A stretch of 64,000 bases of DNA from Bacteroidaceae bacterium (GTDB taxonomy: Bacteria; Bacteroidota; Bacteroidia; Bacteroidales; Bacteroidaceae), in assembly GCA_017525235.1 (NCBI GenBank), contig JAFXTC010000019.1, positions 1 to 64,000 on the forward strand. The letters run 5' to 3'. The notes beneath the pieces are model-generated. The model made no database searches. It was given only the letters and a program-made list of their open reading frames with translations, and had not been told where the DNA came from. This document shows positions 26,809-35,458 of the stretch, one piece after another (positions within the stretch are counted from its first letter, which is position 1; each line of letters begins with the position of its first letter). Position numbers and translations under genes: made by a program.

Positions 26809-27534
26809 ATGAACATATTGATTACTGGTGGTACCTCTGGTTTGGGTAAGGCCACAGTAGAATTATTAGTAAGGGACGGACATCAGGTATTTTTCAGCTA
26901 CTTGGCAACAGAAGAGTTTACCGCCGTTGCAAAAGAGCTGGAGACCACATACAGCAATGTAAAAGCCATACCACTGAATTTTTGCGAAACAGAAAGTGTA
27001 GATGGGTTTTGTGGAAAGATGAAAGAGTGGGATTTGGATGTGCTGGTGAACTGCACATACGTAGGAAAACCACAGAACACCTATTTTCACAAGACTGCTC
27101 CAGAAGATTTCATGAATGCTTTTGAAATGAACATCATCCCAACGGTGAAGATTACCCAAGCGGCCATTGAGGTGATGAAGAAAAAGAAGTTCGGTAAAAT
27201 TATCAACATTATAACCGAGGCAGTGATAGGTTTACCTCCGATGGGCTATACGCTTTATGCATGCAACAAAGCTTATTTGATGAAATTGTCTGATGTGATT
27301 AACAAAGAATATACGCGATACAACATCACATGTAATTGCATCCTACCCGCTTATATGCAGACAAACTTTGCAACAGTAGATGAACGTATATTGGAGCAGA
27401 TGCAACAGGAACATCCATTGAAGAAACTGCTGACAGTTGATGAAGTGGCACAGTCCATCAAATTCTTTGTGGATGCTTCGCAGCAGGTAAACGGTGTTAA
27501 GTTGCCCATCAATGCTGGGACAATGCTATTATAG
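26809..27534 (+). CDS. Short-chain dehydrogenase/reductase (FabG-like)
   Basis: The 241-residue Rossmann enzyme has the cofactor loop TGGTSGLG at 6-13 and the catalytic pair Y150/K154 (YACNK). The usual catalytic Ser strand reads NIITEAVIG, with Thr in place of Ser. The C-terminal INAGTMLL resembles the FabG-type GG-x-x end. It likely reduces a 3-oxoacyl thioester, or oxidises the reverse, on the nearby ACP. A sugar substrate cannot be excluded. Confidence 0.87.
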   Translation: MNILITGGTSGLGKATVELLVRDGHQVFFSYLATEEFTAVAKELETTYSNVKAIPLNFCETESVDGFCGKMKEWDLDVLVNCTYVGKPQNTYFHKTAPEDFMNAFEMNIIPTVKITQAAIEVMKKKKFGKIINIITEAVIGLPPMGYTLYACNKAYLMKLSDVINKEYTRYNITCNCILPAYMQTNFATVDERILEQMQQEHPLKKLLTVDEVAQSIKFFVDASQQVNGVKLPINAGTMLL

Positions 27535-27561
27535 AAACTTATTGATTGAATATTATACATT

Positions 27562-27807
27562 ATGGAAAGAGAAGAAATATTCAGCAAACTGAACGAGATT
27601 TTTGAAGACGTACTTGACTTGGAGGAGGGGGCAAATTTGACAGATAGCACCACCGCTAATGACATTGAAGAGTGGGATTCTTTGAGCCATATCCAACTAA
27701 TCGTCGCCATCGAAAAGGCATTCAAAATCAAGTTCACTTCATTAGAGATTATGAAATGGGCTAATGTAGGCGAAATGGTTGATTCAATGGAAAGCAAACT
27801 CAATTAA
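27562..27807 (+). CDS. Acyl carrier protein
   Basis: The 81-residue acidic protein is the size of a typical ACP, with the phosphopantetheine Ser at S40 in EEWDSLSHIQLI. It abuts the MBOAT gene with no gap. A dedicated ACP in an EPS locus with FkbH, MaoC and SDR genes suggests it carries the acyl group later passed to the MBOAT acyltransferase or to a sugar (inference). Confidence 0.92.
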   Translation: MEREEIFSKLNEIFEDVLDLEEGANLTDSTTANDIEEWDSLSHIQLIVAIEKAFKIKFTSLEIMKWANVGEMVDSMESKLN

Positions 27808-29271
27808 ATGATTGTAAACTCATTACAATTTTTTTTGTTTTTCGTAGTAGTATTTACCATATACTATCTACCTATTTATAGGAACACCCCGAAGTTTCAG
27901 AATCTCTGGTTATTTTTAACCAGTTACTTCTTCTATGGCTTTGCTGACTGGAGAATGGCACCCCTTTTGCTTGGGGCTACCATTGCGTTCTATTTCATTG
28001 GCCTGTGGCTAAAGTCGGAAATGGAAAAGGGGCAAACAAAGAATGCCTCTATGATTACGACGTTAGGCGTTGTCCTTGGTGTAGGAGTTCTTGTCTATTT
28101 CAAATACATGAACTTCTTTGCAGACTCCTTTGCCCAACTGCTTAAAGCCATCGGTCTTAACGTGTCATGGACCACCTTAAACATCGTATTACCCATTGGA
28201 GTCAGCTTTTTTACATTCAAGCTGATTAGCTATATTATAGAGGTGCATCGTGAACATATCCAGCCAAGCAAGGATTTTATTGAGTTTGGGACATACGTTG
28301 CATTCTTTCCAACAATTCTATCCGGCCCCATCGACCGTCCAAATAAGTTTATTCCACAACTACAAGGGGTAAGACAGTTTAACTATGATATGGCTGCTGA
28401 CGGCTGCCGCCAGGTTCTTTGGGGTATGTTCACAAAGATGTGCATTGCTGATAATCTCGCTCCGTTTACAGACCGAGTATGGGCAAATATAGATGGTTAC
28501 TCATCTGCAACCCTAATTCTTACCTCTTTTTATTATTCGGTACAATTATATGCTGATTTTGACGGTTATTCCAATATGGCCATCGGAGTAGCCAAGATTC
28601 TCAATCTTCAGGTAGAAAGGAACTTCAACCATCCATTCTTGGCGCGAAATATTGCCGAATATTGGAGGAATTGGCATATTTCTTTGACTAGTTGGCTTAC
28701 GGACTATGTCTTTGCTCCTTTGAATATTGCTTTCAGATACATGAATAACCTTGGTATCATTTTGGCTATTGTTATCAATTTTGTCCTTATTGGCTTGTGG
28801 CATGGAGCAGATTGGACTTTCGCCTTCTTTGGATTATATCATGGTTTGCTATATATTCCTCTGATACTTTCTGGTTCTTTTGCAAAGAAGAAGAAACTTC
28901 GTCCAAACAAAATAGGCATTCCTAACATGAAGGATTTCTCTTACATGTTGGTAACCTTCTTATTGGTTTCTATTGGTCTTATCTTGTTTAGAGCAGAGTC
29001 ATTTCCTCAAGCCGGAGAGTACCTCTCTTCTATATTAAAATGTAATGATATGTTTAATGCTTCCATGCTTGAAGGCAAAAGGTATATTTGGCCTGTAATT
29101 TTAATATTAGGCCTTGAGTGGTTGCAACGCGATAAACAACATGCTTTACAGTTCCCGTCTAACAAACTATTTAATTGTGCCGCTGTACGCTACTTGGTTT
29201 ATGCAGTTTTAGTATCTGCCCTTTTCATTTATGCGGGAGAAGTACAGACCTTCATTTATTTCCAATTCTAG
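27808..29271 (+). CDS. MBOAT acyltransferase (AlgI/DltB type)
   Basis: The 487-residue polytopic membrane protein has about 11 hydrophobic segments. The invariant His lies in IGLWHGADWTFAFFGLYHG, and the upstream family block EYWRNWHISLTSWL is present. MBOAT proteins of this type move acyl groups from a cytoplasmic donor across the membrane for extracellular O-acylation of polymers, usually together with an SGNH partner such as AlgX/AlgJ. That partner is the next gene, 3 bases downstream. Base composition from here to about 30300 looks more AT-rich than the neighbouring genes. Confidence 0.93.
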   Translation: MIVNSLQFFLFFVVVFTIYYLPIYRNTPKFQNLWLFLTSYFFYGFADWRMAPLLLGATIAFYFIGLWLKSEMEKGQTKNASMITTLGVVLGVGVLVYFKYMNFFADSFAQLLKAIGLNVSWTTLNIVLPIGVSFFTFKLISYIIEVHREHIQPSKDFIEFGTYVAFFPTILSGPIDRPNKFIPQLQGVRQFNYDMAADGCRQVLWGMFTKMCIADNLAPFTDRVWANIDGYSSATLILTSFYYSVQLYADFDGYSNMAIGVAKILNLQVERNFNHPFLARNIAEYWRNWHISLTSWLTDYVFAPLNIAFRYMNNLGIILAIVINFVLIGLWHGADWTFAFFGLYHGLLYIPLILSGSFAKKKKLRPNKIGIPNMKDFSYMLVTFLLVSIGLILFRAESFPQAGEYLSSILKCNDMFNASMLEGKRYIWPVILILGLEWLQRDKQHALQFPSNKLFNCAAVRYLVYAVLVSALFIYAGEVQTFIYFQF

Positions 29272-29274
29272 ACA

Positions 29275-30315
29275 ATGAAGAAGTTCCTATTTAAACTGTC
29301 CTTTACTGTTTTCCCTGTAATGCTTTTTATTATAGGATGCATGATATACTTGTCTGTATATGTTAATCCTAATGCAAGTGGAGATTTAGGAAGACTCGGC
29401 ATGATTCCTTTTGGTCATGAATACAATCGTTTCTTGGAACAAAACTATCTTAAAGAAACCTTATTCGAGACCGTTAAGCAAGAAAACCTTCGTGAAGTTC
29501 AAACGGAAGTCTTAACAATTGGTGACTCTTTTTCCCAACAAGGTATATGTGGTTATCAAAATTATATAGCTCATAAAAACATTAAGGTAATAAACTGTTT
29601 TGATAATGTTACTGATAATCCATTGCAAATAGCATACGATTTGTTAGAGAGAGATATTGTTAACCATAAGTTGACAAAGGTCTTAACAGTAGAATGTGGA
29701 GAAAGAACTATTGAGAGCAGAATTAAAAGCTTTAATCCAAACATTAGCAGTAAAGAACAGCAGCAACAGCCTGTTGGGGTAAATGAGCCTGAAACAGCAA
29801 ATAATAGCAATGACTGGTCTGTTTCAAGAGCACGGGATTTTATCTTATATAGAATTGGAATAGATAATCCTATATATAAAGCGAAGCTTCGGCATGATTT
29901 TTTTACATCTAATGAACCTAATGTCTTGTATTTTTATAACAAAGATATAGAATATGGGCATTGTTTGAAGGGTTCAACTGCAACTAAGCTCACCGAAGTA
30001 TATAAAACGTTGCAAGATAAGGCGTGGGAAAGAGGGATCAAACTATTCTTGATGGTAGCGGTGGACAAATACGACCTCTATCAGGACTATATAGTCAACA
30101 ATCAATATCCACAAAAAACAATAAACGAGGATATAGAAAAAATTATGCCTGATACCCCCGAACTTATATTAACAAAAAAATATCTTGTTCCTCTCGTGAA
30201 GAACGGCGAAAAAGACGTCTTTATGTTTAACGATACTCATTGGTCATACAAGGCATCAGAGATTGTTGCCAATGAAATCTACCGTAGAATAAAAGATGAT
30301 GTAAACAATGAATAG
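29275..30315 (+). CDS. AlgX/AlgJ-like SGNH membrane-anchored acyltransferase partner
   Basis: The 346-residue protein has one N-terminal membrane anchor (about residues 8-28) and an extracytoplasmic domain. The SGNH nucleophile block is LTIGDSFSQQG. The C-terminal NDTHWSYKAS gives the Asp-x-His-Trp pair of the AlgX/AlgJ/PatB class. A low-complexity loop, SSKEQQQQPVGVNEPETANN, lies mid-protein. It probably completes acyl transfer to the polysaccharide after the MBOAT step. Its last codons overlap the next gene by 8 bases. Confidence 0.85.
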   Translation: MKKFLFKLSFTVFPVMLFIIGCMIYLSVYVNPNASGDLGRLGMIPFGHEYNRFLEQNYLKETLFETVKQENLREVQTEVLTIGDSFSQQGICGYQNYIAHKNIKVINCFDNVTDNPLQIAYDLLERDIVNHKLTKVLTVECGERTIESRIKSFNPNISSKEQQQQPVGVNEPETANNSNDWSVSRARDFILYRIGIDNPIYKAKLRHDFFTSNEPNVLYFYNKDIEYGHCLKGSTATKLTEVYKTLQDKAWERGIKLFLMVAVDKYDLYQDYIVNNQYPQKTINEDIEKIMPDTPELILTKKYLVPLVKNGEKDVFMFNDTHWSYKASEIVANEIYRRIKDDVNNE

Positions 30316-31645
30316 GGATATGGAATTAACGACCATACTAAAGCAAAAGAAGTTTTGGATAAACGACTTCCTGCACGGGGGATGCCTATGGAATGACTTC
30401 AAGGAGATCCGTTTTATCTATGAGAACCCTGAAAAAGGAGAACTCATCAGAGAAAGACGCTTGCATGAGATTCTTGACTTTGCCAAGCAGAATATTCCAT
30501 TCTATCAAAAATGGAATGGAAAGTTAGAATCCTTTAACGATTTTCCCGTCGTTAATAAGCAGATTTATCTTCAACACTATGCCGATTTTCTTACACCAAA
30601 AGAACGGATACCTGGACAGAAAGGGGAACTGCACATCCAACGTACTAGCGGTTCGACAGGTACTCCGTTCGAAGTACCGCAAGACACGAGATGCCGAACA
30701 AGGCGCGTTGCCACCATCAAGTTTGGTAACGAACTGATAGGATTTCGTTCGTTTGAACCGATGGTACACCTGCGCTCCTTAAAGCAATATTATACAGGCA
30801 ATCCATCTGTCATCAATAAAAACTTGAATATCACCTACGCTGATAATTCGAACTTGAATGACAAGAAGATAAAGGATATCATAAACGTCATTAACAGCAC
30901 GAAGGCCAAAGTGGTACGCGGCTATACGACTCCTATTGACATTATATGCAGTTATGCTATCAGTCATGGACTTACTTTATCGAGTCATCCCACCTTCATC
31001 ACGGGTGGCGAAGGACTGATGGATTCTCTAAGATTAAAAATCATCAACGGTCTGCATTGTAACGTCGTTTCACAATATGCCAACGAAGAAAACGGTGTAT
31101 TCGGACAGACAGAGTTGAATGGCAAGGGTACCTCCATAATTCTGAACCGTGCCAACTGCATTATCGAGATACTAAAATTAGATAGCGACGAGCCCGCATC
31201 ACCCGGTGAGTTAGGAAGAATTGTGGTTACGGACTTCTTCAACTATGCCTTCCCTATGATACGTTATGATATTGGCGATGTGGCTTCCATTGGTAAAGTT
31301 CAAAATGGCATACTGATGTCGATAGACAATTTAGTGGGTAGAAAGGGCGACATGGTATATGGTACCAAAGGTCAATGGATAGACGTGGTGAATAGCATGT
31401 CAACAGAGATCCATAACAACCTTAAAATCCAGCAGTGGCAGTTTATTCAGGAAGGAGAAAAAGAATACACCTTGCGACTTGTCAGCACAGATGCTGAAAC
31501 CAGACAGAATGCAAAGCATTTCGAGAACATGATGAAAGAACTACTTGGAGAGGATGCCGTCGTGCATGTAGAATATCCGGAAGAGATACCCGTACTCAGC
31601 TCAGGCAAACGTAAGGTCGTGATATGTAAATACAAAAAAAGATAA
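30308..31645 (+). CDS. CapK/PaaK-like adenylate-forming enzyme
   Basis: The 445-residue protein of the phenylacetate-CoA-ligase-like adenylating family has the P-loop-like RTSGSTGTPF, QYANEENGVFG, FPMIRYDIGD and a C-terminal SSGKRKVVI. CapK-type relatives are found in capsule loci, where their substrate is generally unknown. It could activate a carboxylic acid for the ACP or for the two ATP-grasp enzymes that follow. An alternative start 12 bases downstream (30320) is possible. Confidence 0.85.
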   Translation: MNRDMELTTILKQKKFWINDFLHGGCLWNDFKEIRFIYENPEKGELIRERRLHEILDFAKQNIPFYQKWNGKLESFNDFPVVNKQIYLQHYADFLTPKERIPGQKGELHIQRTSGSTGTPFEVPQDTRCRTRRVATIKFGNELIGFRSFEPMVHLRSLKQYYTGNPSVINKNLNITYADNSNLNDKKIKDIINVINSTKAKVVRGYTTPIDIICSYAISHGLTLSSHPTFITGGEGLMDSLRLKIINGLHCNVVSQYANEENGVFGQTELNGKGTSIILNRANCIIEILKLDSDEPASPGELGRIVVTDFFNYAFPMIRYDIGDVASIGKVQNGILMSIDNLVGRKGDMVYGTKGQWIDVVNSMSTEIHNNLKIQQWQFIQEGEKEYTLRLVSTDAETRQNAKHFENMMKELLGEDAVVHVEYPEEIPVLSSGKRKVVICKYKKR

Positions 31646-31654
31646 ACAATAAAT

Positions 31655-32917
31655 ATGAACGAAATGATGAAAGGTAAGCGTCTTGCAGTATTTGGCGCAA
31701 ACATGGTTACTCAAGAGGTTATGGATTATGCTCATGCTCATGGTATCACTGTGCTTTCGGTGAGCAACGACCCCAATGCTGCTATACATAAAGTTTCTGA
31801 TGAGCAGTACATATTAAATAACACCGACGAAGAACAGATGATGAAGTTCTTTAAAGAGCAGCGAGTTGATGGTTTCCTTTCATGCTCTACAGAAACAGTT
31901 ATAAGAAAGAATGTCGATTTTTTGGCGAAAACCTCCTATCCATACTATGCCAAACCCAAAGCGTGGCACATTCTGATGAATAAGCAACGGTTTAAAGAAT
32001 ACTCCAAGCGTTTTGGCATCGAAGTGACGCCCAATTACCGCCTTGGAGATGAAAATATCCAGTTCCCTGTTGTCGTAAAACCAGCAGAAGGAGCAGGAGG
32101 TATGGGTAAGACAGTCTGTCGAAATTATGATGAGCTCGTACCTGCCATCGAGGAGGCACAGAAAAAAGCACTGGGAGCAGATGATTATATATGTGAGAAG
32201 TTTCTTGAAGGACCTCTTTTTCAAATATATCTCTGGCGTCAGAGAGGCAAAACATACATAGCTTCTACTTCAAGTTTCATACATTATGAGTTCGACGATA
32301 CTCTTAATTGGTCACCTATCTTAGAAATATTTCCTGCTAAAGATGAGAAATACATACTTGATAAACTCTTGACTCCACTTTCCGCAATGTTTGACGACTT
32401 AGAGGTGGAGGACGGTTCGTGCTTCCTGCAAGGTATCGTGGAAAATGGAATTCCATATCTCATCGACACGGGATTTCGTCTTCCTGGGTCGATGGACCAC
32501 AGAATCGTGACACGTGAAAAGGGAATAGACCTTATTGCCTGTCATATTGAACATGCACTCACCGGAAAGTTTGGAGATGATTTCTCTGCACTTGAAAGGC
32601 CTTACGAGCATTGTCATGCTATATTTAGCCCAGGGCTGAAGAACGGCATTATCGGAAAGATTCGCGGATTGGATGCTATTGCAGAAATTCCTGGTGTCTA
32701 TTATGTTCATCAATATCGGCAAGAGGGTGCCAAGATGACAAGGTGCGGTTATTCTGTCCACCAAGATCTTGGCCGAATCTATTTGGAGGCTCCTAATAAG
32801 GCAGAATTGCTTAAGCGAATACAAAAGATAATGGAGCTTCTGCAGGTTGAAAACGATAAAGGCGAGAATATGCTTCGTGAATATCCTGCCGGATGGCAAA
32901 ACTTTTTCATGGAATAA
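31655..32917 (+). CDS. ATP-grasp ligase-like protein (first)
   Basis: The 420-residue protein has a pre-ATP-grasp Rossmann start (KRLAVFGANMVTQEVMDYA) and an ATP-grasp core with PVVVKPAEGAGGMGKTV. ATP-grasp enzymes make amide or thioester bonds between a carboxylate and an amine through an acyl phosphate. It lies next to a CapK-like enzyme and ahead of the flippase, which suggests amide decoration of a sugar acid or amino sugar (inference). The substrate is unknown. Confidence 0.82.
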   Translation: MNEMMKGKRLAVFGANMVTQEVMDYAHAHGITVLSVSNDPNAAIHKVSDEQYILNNTDEEQMMKFFKEQRVDGFLSCSTETVIRKNVDFLAKTSYPYYAKPKAWHILMNKQRFKEYSKRFGIEVTPNYRLGDENIQFPVVVKPAEGAGGMGKTVCRNYDELVPAIEEAQKKALGADDYICEKFLEGPLFQIYLWRQRGKTYIASTSSFIHYEFDDTLNWSPILEIFPAKDEKYILDKLLTPLSAMFDDLEVEDGSCFLQGIVENGIPYLIDTGFRLPGSMDHRIVTREKGIDLIACHIEHALTGKFGDDFSALERPYEHCHAIFSPGLKNGIIGKIRGLDAIAEIPGVYYVHQYRQEGAKMTRCGYSVHQDLGRIYLEAPNKAELLKRIQKIMELLQVENDKGENMLREYPAGWQNFFME

Positions 32918-32931
32918 AAGAGAGGGTATTA

Positions 32932-34368
32932 ATGTCAGAATCGTTAAAGCAGAAAACGGTAAAAGGTCTTGGGTGGTCAGCCTTGGATAACGCGGCACGC
33001 TACGGTATGCAGTTTGTCATTGGCATTGTGCTGGCACGCCTGCTGTTGCCAGACGATTATGGGCTGCTGGGCCTTACCGGCATCTTCACCATCGTCTGCA
33101 CAGCCCTTGTTAATGGCGGCTTCACCACAGCCTTGATACGCAAAAAGGATGCCACTGATGATGATTACAACACAGTATTCATCTGTAACCTTGTTATGAG
33201 TCTGTTACTCTATGCCGTCGTGTTTTTCTGCGCTCCGCTGATAGCAGAATTCTTCAGTAGGGAAGAACTTACGGCATTGGTGCGTGTGTCATCGTTAGGT
33301 CTTATCATCGGGGCGTTGGGAATGGTACAGCAGACACGCCTAACAAAGCGCATCGATTTCAAGACCCAGACAAAAATAACCATAATAGCATCGGCAATAA
33401 GTGGAGCCGTGGGCATCGGCATGGCAATCATAGGATTCGGCGTATGGGCGTTGGTGGCCCAGCAATTGATGTCCCACGCACTGCGCACCATACAACTATA
33501 TATATATAATAGGTGGTTGCCACGCTTGCGTTTTTCCATTGAAAGTTTCCACAATCTGTTTGGCTTTGGATGGAAGATGATGGTGAGTGCACTGATTGAC
33601 ACCGTATGGAAGGAACTGTACCAAGTTGTAGTTGGAAAATTCTACACTTCAGCCACCTTGGGGCAATATACTCGAGGACAACACTATGCGAAACTATTCT
33701 CGCAAAATCTGACAACGGTGGTGCAACGTGTCACCTATCCTGTGCTGAGCAGTATTCAAGATGATAAGGAACGCATGGTGTCGGCCTATCGCCGCATCAT
33801 CCGCACCAGTATGTTCATCACAGCCGTGACGCTTATCTTCCTCGGAGCAGTTAGTGAACCGCTCCTCTACTGCATGATAGGTCCGAAATGGCACGAAGCG
33901 GCAACCTATCTGCCACTTATCTGCTTGAGCAGTACGCTTTATCCCCTTCATGCCATTAACCTGAACATGCTTCAGGTACAGGGACGCAGTGACCTCTTCC
34001 TTGGATTGGAAATCCTCAAGAAATTAATTGGTTTAGCCCCTCTTTTTATCGGTGCTTTCGTTGGCATCATTCCTATGCTTTGGACTAACATCGTTACTGG
34101 CATTATCGCATATTTCCTCAATTCTTACTATTCTGGTCGTCTGTTAGGATATAGTTCATGGATGCAATTACGCGACATTGCTCCATCATATAGTTTGGCT
34201 TTTACTATTGCCTTATCAGTATGGTTCATGAAATACCTGCCATTGAGCAACTGGATAATACTTCCCATGCAGATTTCAGTTGGAATAGTCGTGTTTTTTT
34301 CCATCTGCAGGATGTTTAAAATGAATGAGTATAAAGAAATAATGGATATACTAAGAAAGAGGCATTAA
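32932..34368 (+). CDS. Wzx-type polysaccharide flippase (MOP family)
   Basis: The 478-residue polytopic protein has the typical start KQKTVKGLGWSALDNAARYG, the block IVLARLLLPDDYGLLGL and about 12-14 membrane helices. It belongs to the WzxC-like branch. It flips undecaprenyl-linked repeat units to the periplasm. The ATG at 32932 is preferred over an in-frame codon at 32893 inside the upstream gene, because AGAGAGG sits just ahead of it. Confidence 0.92.
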   Translation: MSESLKQKTVKGLGWSALDNAARYGMQFVIGIVLARLLLPDDYGLLGLTGIFTIVCTALVNGGFTTALIRKKDATDDDYNTVFICNLVMSLLLYAVVFFCAPLIAEFFSREELTALVRVSSLGLIIGALGMVQQTRLTKRIDFKTQTKITIIASAISGAVGIGMAIIGFGVWALVAQQLMSHALRTIQLYIYNRWLPRLRFSIESFHNLFGFGWKMMVSALIDTVWKELYQVVVGKFYTSATLGQYTRGQHYAKLFSQNLTTVVQRVTYPVLSSIQDDKERMVSAYRRIIRTSMFITAVTLIFLGAVSEPLLYCMIGPKWHEAATYLPLICLSSTLYPLHAINLNMLQVQGRSDLFLGLEILKKLIGLAPLFIGAFVGIIPMLWTNIVTGIIAYFLNSYYSGRLLGYSSWMQLRDIAPSYSLAFTIALSVWFMKYLPLSNWIILPMQISVGIVVFFSICRMFKMNEYKEIMDILRKRH

Positions 34369-34378
34369 TATTGAACTT

Positions 34379-35458
34379 ATGGGGAAAATAAAGATATTAG
34401 TTACTGGAGCTTGCGGTGTCACATCACGCTCTGTGGTAAGATCACTTAATAAAAGTAATGTCTTTGCCGGAAAGTGTGAATTTATTGGTACTGACGTTTG
34501 CTACAACGAGTACGGAATATATGAAGGACTGTATAAGAAGGTATATAAAGTACCTTATTACAATAGCGAATCGTATAGACTGTTAATGGAAAGAATAATT
34601 GCAGAAAACGAGATAGAATATGCAATTCTTATACCAGAGCCCGAAGTCCTCTATTGGAGTGAGCATCCATTTAATGTAAAGTTCTTAAGAATCCCGCCCC
34701 GATTCGCAAAAAAGGTCTTGAGCAAACGGAGCCTTTATGAGACGTTGTCCTCCAAGAACTACATACCTGATTTTCAGATACTATCTCGTGAAGATATGCT
34801 TTCGTCTGAACAGAGCGTTAAACTGAACTATCCCCTTTGGATAAGGGACTTTTCTGAAGGTACTACTTCAGGAAAGGGTTCTTTGAAGGCAGAGTGTTAC
34901 GATGATGTTAAAGCTTGGGCTATCATTAACAGGAATATTCCGTCTTTCATGCTTTCCGAGTATCTTGAAGGCAGGAATCTTGGTTGTTTTACCTTGTTCC
35001 GTAACGGAAAACTTTTAAAATATGGTGTAGCACAACGTATTGATTATTTGATGGGTAAGGTTGCTGTTTCTGGCATAACAGGCAATACATGCAAAGGGAA
35101 ACTGTTAAACGACAAACGGGTATTTGAGGTCGCATACGATGCCATTATGTCTGTTATCTCTGAAACAGGAGAAACGATGAATGGGCTGGTAGTGACAGAT
35201 TTGAAGGAAAATGCAAAAGGAGAACCTGTCGTTACTGAGATAAACATCAGACATGTGGCCTTTACATCCACATTTGCAAACGCAGGACTGAATTTTGCCG
35301 AATATCAACTCTTATGCCTAATGGAAAAAGAGGCAGAAATATCAAACAACCTGACCATTGAATTTCCTGAAGACAACTGTATGTTAAGGGATGTTGACGG
35401 ACTTCCTATCTATTTGGAACATTACAGACAACTAAATGAGGGTGAATATTATGAGTAA
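34379..35458 (+). CDS. ATP-grasp ligase-like protein (second)
   Basis: The 359-residue protein starts with a Rossmann-like KIKILVTGACGVTSRSVVRSL. A divergent ATP-grasp domain follows, with NYPLWIRDFSEGTTSGKGS for nucleotide binding and VVTEINIRHVAFTS near the metal-binding end. It is unlike the first ATP-grasp protein in detail, so it is not a recent duplicate. It likely ligates an amine and a carboxylate in glycan decoration. It overlaps the following glycosyltransferase start and looks AT-rich. Confidence 0.78.
   Translation: MGKIKILVTGACGVTSRSVVRSLNKSNVFAGKCEFIGTDVCYNEYGIYEGLYKKVYKVPYYNSESYRLLMERIIAENEIEYAILIPEPEVLYWSEHPFNVKFLRIPPRFAKKVLSKRSLYETLSSKNYIPDFQILSREDMLSSEQSVKLNYPLWIRDFSEGTTSGKGSLKAECYDDVKAWAIINRNIPSFMLSEYLEGRNLGCFTLFRNGKLLKYGVAQRIDYLMGKVAVSGITGNTCKGKLLNDKRVFEVAYDAIMSVISETGETMNGLVVTDLKENAKGEPVVTEINIRHVAFTSTFANAGLNFAEYQLLCLMEKEAEISNNLTIEFPEDNCMLRDVDGLPIYLEHYRQLNEGEYYE

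Noticed and set aside
24635-30315. A polyketide or fatty-acid natural-product cluster
   Set aside because: No ketosynthase or acyltransferase module is present; the set is embedded between EPS genes and ends in MBOAT/SGNH polymer-acylation proteins.
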